In this document: piece after piece, positions 1-4,778 of the stretch | How the letters are laid out: each line of letters begins with the position of its first letter | Numbering within the stretch: position 1 is the stretch's first letter | NCBI GenBank assembly: GCA_946414975.1 | Contig: CAMKQS010000079.1 | Coordinates: forward strand, 1 to 5,173 | Length of the DNA stretch: 5,173 nt | Source of the DNA: an uncultured Caryophanales bacterium | GTDB taxonomy: Bacteria; Bacillota_I; Bacilli_A; RF39; UBA660 | Direction of reading: 5' to 3' | Translations under genes and position numbers: made by a program | The notes under the pieces: model-generated | What the model saw: only the letters and a program-made list of their open reading frames with translations | Databases searched by the model: none | Told to the model about the DNA's origin: nothing

Positions 1-1
1 T

Positions 2-247
2 TGTGATGGTTCATCTGGAAAAACAAATGGATGGATATTCAATACAAATAGTAATACTTATCAATGGCTTTTGTCGCCTTATTCAGCGGGCTCGCGTGGC
101 GCGTTCAGTCTGAGCGGTTCGGGATTTGTCAGCAGCCCCAGCGTCATTAGCTCTAATGGCGTTCGTCCAAGTCTGTATCTAGTATCTAATATCAAAATAG
201 ATTCAGGTGATGGATCGGTCCAGAGTCCTTATCGCTTGAAATTATAG
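2..247 (+). CDS. C-terminal fragment of a DGR-diversified surface protein (5' part outside window)
   Basis: The open frame enters from the left edge and ends at TAG 245-247, giving the last 81 residues. The visible part reads W-L-L-S-P (residues 22-26), a Ser/Gly-rich stretch (27-51), then G-V-R-P-S-L-Y-L (53-60) and a closing G-D-G-S-x-x-x-P-Y (68-76). This arrangement is typical of the C-terminal C-type-lectin-like or DUF6273-type domains found at the end of gut Firmicutes surface proteins and of DGR targets (family knowledge). Residues 23-42 coincide with the variable repeat described separately. The codons here (GCG, GGC, CGT, AGC) are far richer in G+C than the rest of the window, as expected when template adenines are replaced. 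I infer an exported ligand-binding protein whose binding face is diversified; its N-terminus, anchor and start are not visible. Confidence 0.8.
   Translation, partial: CDGSSGKTNGWIFNTNSNTYQWLLSPYSAGSRGAFSLSGSGFVSSPSVISSNGVRPSLYLVSNIKIDSGDGSVQSPYRLKL
68..127 (+). repeat. DGR variable repeat (VR), aligned core
   Basis: This in-frame 60-bp block aligns without gaps to 380-439 (offset 312). There are 18 mismatches: 15 fall on adenines of the downstream copy (A to G, C or T) and 3 on other bases (positions 85, 88 and 124). The downstream copy has 18 adenines in the block, so 15/18 A positions differ against 3/42 non-A positions. Invariant blocks include TTGTCGCCT (71-79) and GCGTTC (101-106). The true VR probably continues to about 165, up to the conserved G-V-R-P codons, but the downstream copy is truncated and cannot show this. 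Confidence 0.83.
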
Positions 248-379
248 TCGAAGGGAATATGGCGGCTGTTGTGCCTTTAGGTCAACGCCCGCCCGCCGAT
301 TATTCATGTATTATAAATGGTATTATAATAATAATTGATAAAAATGTTAGTAAATTAATTGTAGGTTAAGCTTGAAGGA
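248..379. other. Non-coding spacer between VR gene and template-like copy; GC-rich then AT-rich
   Basis: No convincing gene lies here. Positions 251-300 are 30/50 G+C, against a background that is mostly A/T, and can form an imperfect stem (GGCGG 261-265 with CCGCC near 293-298, GTTG with CAAC inside). From 301 the composition falls back to AT-rich. The start of the GC-rich block (250-267) resembles the lead-in to the template-like copy (374-391) at 14 of 18 bases. It may be a remnant of the same DGR cassette, for example a structured RNA flank. That is inference. Confidence 0.4.
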
Positions 380-442
380 AATTTGTCGCCTAATTCGGAC
401 AACTCGAATAACGCGTTCAATCTGAACGATTCGGGCAATGTT
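380..442 (+). repeat. Template-repeat-like copy (TR) of a DGR, 3'-truncated
   Basis: The block reads as Asn/Asp-rich codons (AAT, GAC, AAC, AAT, AAC, AAT, AAC, GAT, AAT) set between constant TCG, GCG, TTC and CTG codons. This AAY-rich composition is characteristic of DGR templates, because substituting the first two adenines gives many amino acids without creating stops. It matches the VR at 68-130 everywhere except mainly at adenines. After 442 the similarity ends and AT-rich sequence follows. The bases corresponding to the VR 3' part (131-180), which should carry the initiation-of-mutagenic-homology region, are missing. It may therefore be a decayed template, or a stray copy of one located elsewhere. 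Confidence 0.75.
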
Positions 443-485
443 ATAAATTGTAAAATATAAAGTCATAAATATTTTAAAGTTAAAA

Positions 486-517
486 AGTCATAGCTTTAGA
501 TGTTTATGACTCTTTTT
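486..517 (+). terminator. Probable rho-independent terminator downstream of the template-like copy
   Basis: AGTCATA (486-492) pairs with TATGACT (505-511) across a 12-nt loop, followed by TCTTTTT (511-517). A second AGTCATA at 461-467 could compete for the same 3' arm. It would end a transcript running through the template-like repeat. Confidence 0.5.
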
Positions 518-557
518 GATATACTTATATTATCTCATAATAGGAGTTGATGTAAGT

Positions 558-1017
558 ATGTGAAAAGATATAACGATAGAAAAAATAATGTTGGTAGGTG
601 AAAAGTTGAATAAAAAGTGAACTAGTTAGACAATATTGCTGTTGCTGGATAACCATTGATAGAAGATTAAATCCAGAAAAATATAAAAAAGAGAAAAAGA
701 AGAGAATCTATACTTCTAAATTAGATGAATTTAAAAATATTATTGATGAGAAAATTGAAAATCAAAATATTCCTTCAACCGGTATATATTTTCTATTAAA
801 AAACAAATACGGATATACTGGTAAATATGGAATTATTAATAAATATATTAAATCAAAGAAAGAAAATATTATTTCTAATTTAACCGTTAGATTTAAAACA
901 ATTAAAGGTTATCAGCCACCAAAAAAAAATTTTTTAAAAAGCAAAAATAAGGGATTAGTCTTTATTTTTAATGAATTTATCATTTTTATCTCATCAGTAG
1001 AGCTTTTAGAACCATAA
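558..1017 (+). pseudogene. istA: Broken IS21-family istA transposase, 5' third only
   Basis: The translation resembles the N-terminal third of IS21-type IstA. It has a helix-turn-helix-like start (EKLNK, then SELVRQY, then TIDRRLNP), a linker ending in R-I-Y-T-S-K-L-D-E-F, and the block Y-G-Y-T-G-K-Y-G-I-I-N-K-Y-I followed by T-V-R-F-K-T. It carries several lesions. ATG 558 is followed at once by TGA. The opening segment (564-612) sits one frame away from the rest, and removing one A from the run at 612-616 rejoins KLNK to SELV. The expected catalytic Gln-Val-Asp-Trp that follows the G-x-Q motif is replaced by Pro-Pro (about 921-926), so the first acidic residue of the DDE triad is gone. The frame ends at TAA 1015-1017, far short of a full IstA, and no istB follows. 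A possible ribosome site AGGAG lies at 542-546. It is a dead remnant; family assignment is by recognition of these motifs. Confidence 0.7.
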
Positions 1018-1042
1018 TAGAAATATAAATCTATTATTTTTT
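1014..1042 (+). terminator. Weak terminator-like hairpin between convergent ends
   Basis: ATAATAG (1014-1020) pairs with CTATTAT (1031-1037) around a 10-nt loop, followed by a T run to 1042. The stem has only one G-C pair, so it is weak. It covers the end of the istA remnant and the stop codon of the facing dockerin-type gene. Confidence 0.3.
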
Positions 1043-1516
1043 CTTTGCTTTAATACTTTCTTTTTTTGTACAATAATTATCTTTTAATTCATAATCATCT
1101 TGGCAGATATTATTGCCAATGTTTGATTTTATAGTTCCTATATTATTTATATAATTGTTTATTATGTTTAAATCAATAATATCAACAGAATTATCTTTGT
1201 TAACATCAGATAATAATTGTTGATAATTATCTAAATTAATTTCATTATTAATATATTTAGTTAGCATATTATAATCGATTATATCAATTGAATTGTCTCT
1301 GTTAATATCTCCAATTTTATTTGCATCGATTTTAATACTTTTTATACACATATTATTATTTAAAGTATATCCTTTATCACAATAATATGTTGTTTTTTTT
1401 ACTCTTATTGTATCTACTAATTGTCTAGATGCAATAAGAGCAATTATACCTAATATAATTATAAATGGTATAGATATTAATATTAGTTTTTGATTAGTAT
1501 TATATTCTTTTTTCAT
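1034..1516 (-). CDS. Membrane-anchored dockerin-type small protein (160 aa)
   Basis: Residues 11-29 form one hydrophobic helix after a short basic N-terminus, so the rest is probably extracellular. Two dockerin type I calcium loops follow: D70-x-N72-x-D74-xxx-D78-xx-D81 and D104-x-N106-x-D108-xxx-D112-xx-D115, each followed by a predicted helix (about 82-90 and 116-124). The pair is bracketed by two Cys-x10-Cys motifs, C46-C57 and C138-C149, probable disulfides with a Y between the cysteines. The C-terminus is Lys-rich. GGAGG (complement of 1520-1524) lies only 3 nt from the ATG, a tight spacing. The gene is divergent from the larger dockerin-type gene at 1641, which has the same plan. Dockerins bind cohesins in cellulosomes, but no cohesin is visible here and a calcium-stabilised adhesion or assembly role is equally possible. 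Partner and function are unknown. Confidence 0.8.
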   Translation of the reverse strand: MKKEYNTNQKLILISIPFIIILGIIALIASRQLVDTIRVKKTTYYCDKGYTLNNNMCIKSIKIDANKIGDINRDNSIDIIDYNMLTKYINNEINLDNYQQLLSDVNKDNSVDIIDLNIINNYINNIGTIKSNIGNNICQDDYELKDNYCTKKESIKAKKK

Positions 1517-1543
1517 AATCCTCCATATTTTTTAACTATTAAT

Positions 1544-1572
1544 ATTATATAAAATTAGTAAAGTATTGTAAA
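1544..1572 (-). promoter_or_regulatory. Promoter of the 160-aa dockerin-type gene
   Basis: Read on the minus strand: -35 TTTACA (1567-1572), a 17-bp spacer and -10 TATAAT (1544-1549). The predicted start of transcription near 1537 leaves a leader of about 20 nt containing the GGAGG site. Confidence 0.65.
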
Positions 1573-1589
1573 TATTAATTAATAATATT
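1571..1589. repeat. Inverted repeat between divergent promoters, candidate operator
   Basis: AATATTA (1571-1577) and TAATATT (1583-1589) form a perfect 7-bp inverted repeat with a 5-bp centre. It touches the -35 box of both divergent promoters, so one bound protein could repress both genes. It is pure A/T, and chance palindromes are common in such DNA. Confidence 0.35.
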
Positions 1590-1616
1590 GCAAAAAATAA
1601 AAAATAATGATATATT
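1588..1616 (+). promoter_or_regulatory. Promoter of the 345-aa dockerin-type gene
   Basis: -35 TTGCAA (1588-1593), a 17-bp spacer and -10 TATATT (1611-1616). The transcript would start near 1623, just before the AGGAGA ribosome site at 1628-1633. Confidence 0.55.
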
Positions 1617-1640
1617 TGTTATTAGATAGGAGAATATGAC

Positions 1641-2678
1641 ATGGCGAAACAAGTAGTTATAAAGAAACAAAAAGTTAAGGTAAAAAAAATAGTTTATCCA
1701 GTTGTTGCGGCATGTTTTTTACTAGCGCTAGTACTTACAATATCATTAAGTCCTAATATGCTAGGCTTGATGGGGAACTCTGTTATTAATAGTTATATAT
1801 GTCCAAATGATTATAATCTTAACGGTACGACTTGTAATATTACTATTAATGCATATTCAAAAGGTGATGTAAATTTAGATGGGGAAATAGATTCTAATGA
1901 TATAACATATATTAAGGATCATATAAATAATACATCAGTATTAATAAATGATAATTTTACAGCTGCAGATATAACAGGAGATAATAAAATAGATAATAGT
2001 GATTTAAATGAACTAAATTTATATTTATCAGGGATGAATAATATTTCAGAATATTTTTGTCCAAGTGATTATAATATAGAAGGAAATAAATGTTATAAAA
2101 GTGAACCTGCTATTTCAGTTGTTACTGATAATTATAATGTAGGAAATGCAGTTTTATATAATGGATCATATTGGTATGTTTTGAGTAGTAATGATGATTA
2201 TTTAACATTGTTAAAGAAAGATAATTTAAATGTAAATGAATTAAATAATTACTCTGTAGATGATATAGATGGATTAATGTATTATGGAAAAGAAGGATGT
2301 AAGAATAATAATACGTGTAATTTATTTAATGAATCAAGTATAAAATTTGCTTTAGATAATTATAAAAACAATATTGACAATGATTTGAAAGATGTAAATG
2401 GATATAAAATAAGATTAATAACAATAGAAGAGTTGTCTAAATTTGGTTATGTTGATAAAACATCTTCAAATTATTTTGAAAGTACATCAAATACACCATA
2501 TTGGTTAAATGATGCAATTGGAGATTACTGGATTATGAATTCGAATAATAATACAGTAAATAAGTCATTCATTAAAGTAAATTATAATCATAATGGTTAT
2601 ATTTATGAGGTAAATGCGTATGATACGCTTGCAAGAGTAAGACCAGTAATAAATGTTTATAAAAGTGCATTAAAATAA
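1641..2678 (+). CDS. Membrane-anchored protein with dockerin pair and C-terminal DUF6273-like domain (345 aa)
   Basis: A basic N-terminus (Lys 8-16) precedes a membrane helix at about 17-36, which fits an uncleaved signal anchor with the rest outside the cell. Cys-x10-Cys motifs at C54-C65 and C140-C151 bracket two dockerin type I loops: D76-x-N78-x-D80-xxx-D84-xx-D87 and D110-x-T112-x-D114-xxx-D118-xx-D121. Residues 165-345 look like a DUF6273 or C-type-lectin-like domain: the G-N-A-V-L-Y-N-G-S-Y-W-Y-V-L strand (168-181), a Cys pair at 220/226, Y-K-I-R-L-I-T-x-E-E-L (255-265), Y-W-L (287-289) and the closing R-V-R-P-V-I-N-V (332-339). The start is supported by AGGAGA 7 nt upstream. It shares the TM, Cys and dockerin plan with its divergent neighbour, and its last strand resembles the DGR target at the left edge. 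Ligand and partner are unknown; a surface binding protein is inferred. Confidence 0.82.
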   Translation: MAKQVVIKKQKVKVKKIVYPVVAACFLLALVLTISLSPNMLGLMGNSVINSYICPNDYNLNGTTCNITINAYSKGDVNLDGEIDSNDITYIKDHINNTSVLINDNFTAADITGDNKIDNSDLNELNLYLSGMNNISEYFCPSDYNIEGNKCYKSEPAISVVTDNYNVGNAVLYNGSYWYVLSSNDDYLTLLKKDNLNVNELNNYSVDDIDGLMYYGKEGCKNNNTCNLFNESSIKFALDNYKNNIDNDLKDVNGYKIRLITIEELSKFGYVDKTSSNYFESTSNTPYWLNDAIGDYWIMNSNNNTVNKSFIKVNYNHNGYIYEVNAYDTLARVRPVINVYKSALK

Positions 2679-2704
2679 ACTGTAATCTACTACAGTTTAT
2701 TTTA
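2671..2704. terminator. Bidirectional terminator shared by convergent genes
   Basis: A perfect 14-bp stem (2671-2684 with 2691-2704) surrounds the 6-nt loop ATCTAC. Its core is AAACTGTA/TACAGTTT with A-rich and T-rich outer ends, so it can act as an intrinsic terminator in both directions. Both stop codons (TAA 2676-2678 on plus, complement of 2697-2699 on minus) lie inside the stem. Confidence 0.75.
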
Positions 2705-3803
2705 TTATTACTTCATTTTTTTCTTTATTTAGTTTTCCGTTTGTTTTTAAGGATAGTATATTTTTAATTTTTATATCAAAATCAATTAAATGATTGCTAT
2801 TAGAATAATTTGTAATTATATTAAGTTTTATCCCTTTTTTTATTTTAGATAAATATTCTTGACCTTGTTTATTAAATCCAAGTATTCTAATATAATTAAT
2901 ATGGTTATGTTCTTTTTTGGTATAGTCAAATAGTATGTATATTAACAATCTTTTAATTCTATTGTATGAATATTTTTTAACCTTTATATTATTTATCAAT
3001 TCTTCTAAATTGTTTGAATTTAATATTCCATTTTTTAATCTTGGCGAAATCTTTTCATCAATTCCGTGGATATACGTTAAATCATTTGTTGACAAAATTT
3101 TATATTTTATTAAATCAAAGTAATTATCTAAATCAAGATTATTGTTTATATATTTTATTGTTTCAGCTGGCACATATTTAGATATATCAATGTTATTTTT
3201 AATTGCATTTCTAATACTTGTTGCACTTGCAATTTCGTTAAGTTCTTTACTATTGTAATCATTCGTTCTCTTTATAGATTCAACTTGAATATTGTAATTA
3301 TTTTTAATGATTTCTTTTATATAGCACATACCAAGTATATCATTTGGACTTTTAATATCTGTATTTGCTAATTTTTTAAGTGCTAAAGAAAGGGCTGTAG
3401 GATAATTGTATTTATCTAAATAATCTTTTATTAGGTTATTATATTCATCACTTAACTGTATATTAGCAATTTCAGTTAATTTATTTATATTGTTGCACTC
3501 ACTTCCAAAAACAATTTTATCTACTTTCATTTCGTTTAGTATTTCCATAGCTCCTCTAGCAAATAAATCTGCAGATTGACTAGCAAATTTAAAGGGTAGT
3601 TCAATAACTAAATCAATACCATATTTAAGTGCAATTTTAGTTTTATCCCATTTATCTATAATGCTAATATCTCCACGCTCAGTAACGTTCCCTGACATAA
3701 CTGCAATAATAATAGAATCAGGATATTTTTCTTTTATTTTATTTATATGATATATATGACCATTATGAAAAGGATTATATTCAACAATTATACCAATTAT
3801 CAT
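2697..3803 (-). CDS. tmcAL: tRNA(Met) cytidine acetate ligase TmcAL (368 aa)
   Basis: TmcAL (formerly YlbM) uses ATP and acetate to make N4-acetylcytidine at the wobble C34 of elongator tRNA-Met, acting in the cytoplasm (family knowledge). The sequence shows the nucleotidyltransferase start G-I-I-V-E-Y-N-P-F-H-N-G-H (4-16) with the HxGH nucleotide-binding motif at 13-16, M-S-G-N (36-39), R-G-D then K-W-D-K-T-K-I-A-L (43-59), F-G-S-E (99-102), S-P-N-D-I-L-G (152-158) and A-S-A-T-S-I-R (192-198), all typical of the family. The C-terminal third is poorly conserved and Lys/Asn-rich, and the protein is somewhat shorter than the ~400 residues I recall for Bacillus homologues. GAGGTG (complement of 3809-3814) sits 5 nt before the ATG. 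It is divergent from yceD-rpmF, a neighbourhood also known in Bacillus, and shares a promoter region with them. Confidence 0.95.
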   Translation of the reverse strand: MIIGIIVEYNPFHNGHIYHINKIKEKYPDSIIIAVMSGNVTERGDISIIDKWDKTKIALKYGIDLVIELPFKFASQSADLFARGAMEILNEMKVDKIVFGSECNNINKLTEIANIQLSDEYNNLIKDYLDKYNYPTALSLALKKLANTDIKSPNDILGMCYIKEIIKNNYNIQVESIKRTNDYNSKELNEIASATSIRNAIKNNIDISKYVPAETIKYINNNLDLDNYFDLIKYKILSTNDLTYIHGIDEKISPRLKNGILNSNNLEELINNIKVKKYSYNRIKRLLIYILFDYTKKEHNHINYIRILGFNKQGQEYLSKIKKGIKLNIITNYSNSNHLIDFDIKIKNILSLKTNGKLNKEKNEVIIK

Positions 3804-3808
3804 AAAAA

Positions 3809-3814
3809 CACCTC
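3809..3814 (-). promoter_or_regulatory. Ribosome binding site of tmcAL at the predicted transcript 5' end
   Basis: On the minus strand GAGGTG lies 5 nt before the ATG. The promoter 7 nt upstream predicts transcription starting at about 3814, so the leader would be only some 11 nt, barely including the site. Confidence 0.6.
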
Positions 3815-3820
3815 GAAGAT

Positions 3821-3849
3821 ATTATATATTAAAAGTATTTTAATTGCAA
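3821..3849 (-). promoter_or_regulatory. Promoter of tmcAL, sharing its -35 with the yceD promoter
   Basis: Minus strand: -35 TTGCAA (3844-3849), a 17-bp spacer and a perfect -10 TATAAT (3821-3826). The -35 hexamer is self-complementary and is the same six base pairs used by the plus-strand promoter. Confidence 0.7.
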
Positions 3850-3872
3850 TTATATAAAAAATAATATATAAT
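3844..3872 (+). promoter_or_regulatory. Promoter of yceD-rpmF, sharing its -35 with the tmcAL promoter
   Basis: -35 TTGCAA (3844-3849), a 17-bp spacer and a perfect -10 TATAAT (3867-3872). Predicted transcription starts near 3879, directly at the GGTG ribosome site (3879-3882), giving a leader of only about 9 nt. Confidence 0.7.
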
Positions 3873-3887
3873 ATCCTTGGTGATTTG

Positions 3888-4370
3888 ATGAATGTGGATT
3901 TAACTAGGTTAAATAATAATATAGATGATTATGTAGACGTGGATTTTACTTATAATTTTAATAAGGAAGAACTTGATGGAACTGATCTTTTAGAGTGTAG
4001 TGCAGATATTAAAGGTGATATAACAAAAAATAGCATGGGCGACATTATGCTTAATATAAATGTTAGCGGAATAATGATTATTCCTTGTGCGATAACTTTA
4101 AAACCAACAGAGTATCCATATAATATAGAAATAAATGGCTCTTTAGCTGAAAAAATGGGTAAAAAAGAGAATTTTTTTACAAATACCCTTGATATTTTTC
4201 CAATAATATGGGAAAATATATTAATGGAAATTCCTATGCGTGTTGTAAGTGATGAGGCCAAAGATATTAAATTATCAGGTGATGGTTGGAAACTTGTAAC
4301 AGATGAGGATATAACTAGTTCTCCTCTTGCAGAACTAGAAGATTTGATTAAGGATCGTGAGGTGAGATAA
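3888..4370 (+). CDS. yceD: YceD / DUF177 family protein (160 aa)
   Basis: DUF177 proteins are encoded next to rpmF in most bacteria and have been linked to ribosomal RNA or large-subunit maturation (family knowledge). Features seen: an alternating hydrophobic beta region D-I-M-L-N-I-N-V-S-G (52-61), then I-I-P-C-A-I-T-L-K-P (64-73) with the single conserved Cys at 67, and a C-terminal helix I-I-W-E-N-I-L-M-E-I-P-M (106-117), the usual order of the family. The Arg/Cys that often follows the first Cys is absent, so a paired zinc site is unlikely. I chose ATG 3888 over an in-frame TTG at 3885 because GGTG (3879-3882) is 5 nt from the ATG. The stop TAA is immediately followed by the rpmF ATG, so the two are cotranscribed and probably translationally coupled. 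Confidence 0.88.
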   Translation: MNVDLTRLNNNIDDYVDVDFTYNFNKEELDGTDLLECSADIKGDITKNSMGDIMLNINVSGIMIIPCAITLKPTEYPYNIEINGSLAEKMGKKENFFTNTLDIFPIIWENILMEIPMRVVSDEAKDIKLSGDGWKLVTDEDITSSPLAELEDLIKDREVR

Positions 4371-4556
4371 ATGGCAGTACCATTTAGAAAAGTAAGTAAT
4401 ACTAGAGGTAGAAAAAGAAGAACTCATTATAAAATTAGTGAGAATGCAACAACAACTTGTCCAAAGTGTGGTGAGGCTGTAAGACCACATAGAGTATGCG
4501 CATCTTGCGGTACTTATAAAGGAAAAGAAGTTATTAAAAAAGAAGAAGAAAAATAA
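4371..4556 (+). CDS. rpmF: 50S ribosomal protein L32 (bL32, 61 aa)
   Basis: A structural protein of the large ribosomal subunit. The N-terminus M-A-V-P-F-R-K-V-S, the basic R-G-R-K-R-R-T-H block (12-19) and two CxxC pairs (C30-P-K-C33 and C43-A-S-C46, each followed by G) identify the zinc-ribbon form of L32. The tail G-T-Y-K-G-K-E-V (47-54) is also canonical, and the length is normal. GAGGTG (4359-4364), inside the end of yceD, lies 6 nt before the ATG. Keeping all four cysteines marks this as the zinc-dependent (C+) paralogue rather than the zinc-independent one made under zinc starvation. It is followed directly by a strong terminator, so yceD-rpmF is a two-gene operon. Confidence 0.97.
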   Translation: MAVPFRKVSNTRGRKRRTHYKISENATTTCPKCGEAVRPHRVCASCGTYKGKEVIKKEEEK

Positions 4557-4572
4557 TATTATTAAAATTTAG

Positions 4573-4600
4573 CAAACTTGATTATAAGTTTGTTTTTTTT
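4573..4600 (+). terminator. Terminator of the yceD-rpmF operon
   Basis: CAAACTT (4573-4579) pairs perfectly with AAGTTTG (4586-4592) around the 6-nt loop GATTAT, followed by eight T (4593-4600). Confidence 0.88.
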
Positions 4601-4703
4601 GATACAAAACACGTTGATAAGAATATTGTATATATATAATTCAAAGTTTTTTTAGCCTGTTAAAATCTCTGATGACAGAAATTGAAAATTTCAAATGCCA
4701 CTA

Positions 4704-4733
4704 TTGTTTAAAACACATAATATATCTTATACT
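4704..4733 (+). promoter_or_regulatory. Candidate promoter of the 54-aa gene
   Basis: TTGTTT (4704-4709), an 18-bp spacer and TATACT (4728-4733); an overlapping TATAAT at 4733-4738 lacks a good -35. A perfect inverted repeat GAAATT-gaa-AATTTC (4678-4692) lies just upstream and could be a binding site. Otherwise 4601-4700 holds no gene I can support. Confidence 0.4.
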
Positions 4734-4744
4734 ATAATGTATTC

Positions 4745-4771
4745 AAAGAGGTGAAAAACTCTTTTGGGGGG
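4745..4771 (+). promoter_or_regulatory. Leader hairpin and G6 ribosome site before the 54-aa gene
   Basis: AAAGAG (4745-4750) can pair with CTCTTT (4759-4764) around an 8-nt loop. Two bases later comes a run of six G (4766-4771), 7 nt before ATG 4779, the best ribosome site for that gene and striking in this AT-rich DNA. A second SD-like GAGGTG (4748-4753) lies in the hairpin with no useful start codon after it. Confidence 0.4.
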
Positions 4772-4778
4772 ATAGTAT

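Larger units (their letters stand above)
3818..3875. repeat. 58-bp symmetric region with 13-bp inverted arms
   Basis: The arms GATATTATATATT (3818-3830) and AATATATAATATC (3863-3875) are perfect inverted repeats. A 12-bp palindrome TAATTGCAATTA (3841-3852) sits at exactly the same centre of symmetry (3846.5). The arms contain the two -10 boxes and the centre contains the shared -35. Confidence 0.85.

Noticed and set aside
259..369. 36-codon frame starting at ATG 259 in the GC-rich block
   Set aside because: An AAGGG lies only 3 nt from the ATG, the product ends in low-complexity isoleucines from AT-rich DNA, and nothing resembles a known protein.
1..450. The VR/TR pair as an ordinary tandem gene duplication
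   Set aside because: Ordinary divergence would not place 15 of 18 changes on one base of one copy while sparing 39 of 42 other positions.
558..620. TGA read as tryptophan (alternative code), which would rescue the ATG-TGA start of istA
   Set aside because: The intact genes use TGG for Trp and contain no in-frame TGA, and the reading frame is broken again at 612-616.
610..1017. Open frame 610-1017 as an independent gene
   Set aside because: It has no proper start, continues an istA reading frame disrupted upstream, and lacks the catalytic segment, so it is part of a pseudogene.
2935..3123. 62-codon plus-strand open frame
   Set aside because: It lies entirely antisense within tmcAL, has no ribosome site, and its composition follows from the complementary gene.
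3885..3887. TTG as the start of yceD
   Set aside because: ATG three bases later has better spacing to GGTG 3879-3882, and ATG is the stronger codon.
3950..4261. 103-codon minus-strand open frame
   Set aside because: Antisense shadow of yceD; no ribosome site or promoter, and yceD is a recognised family.
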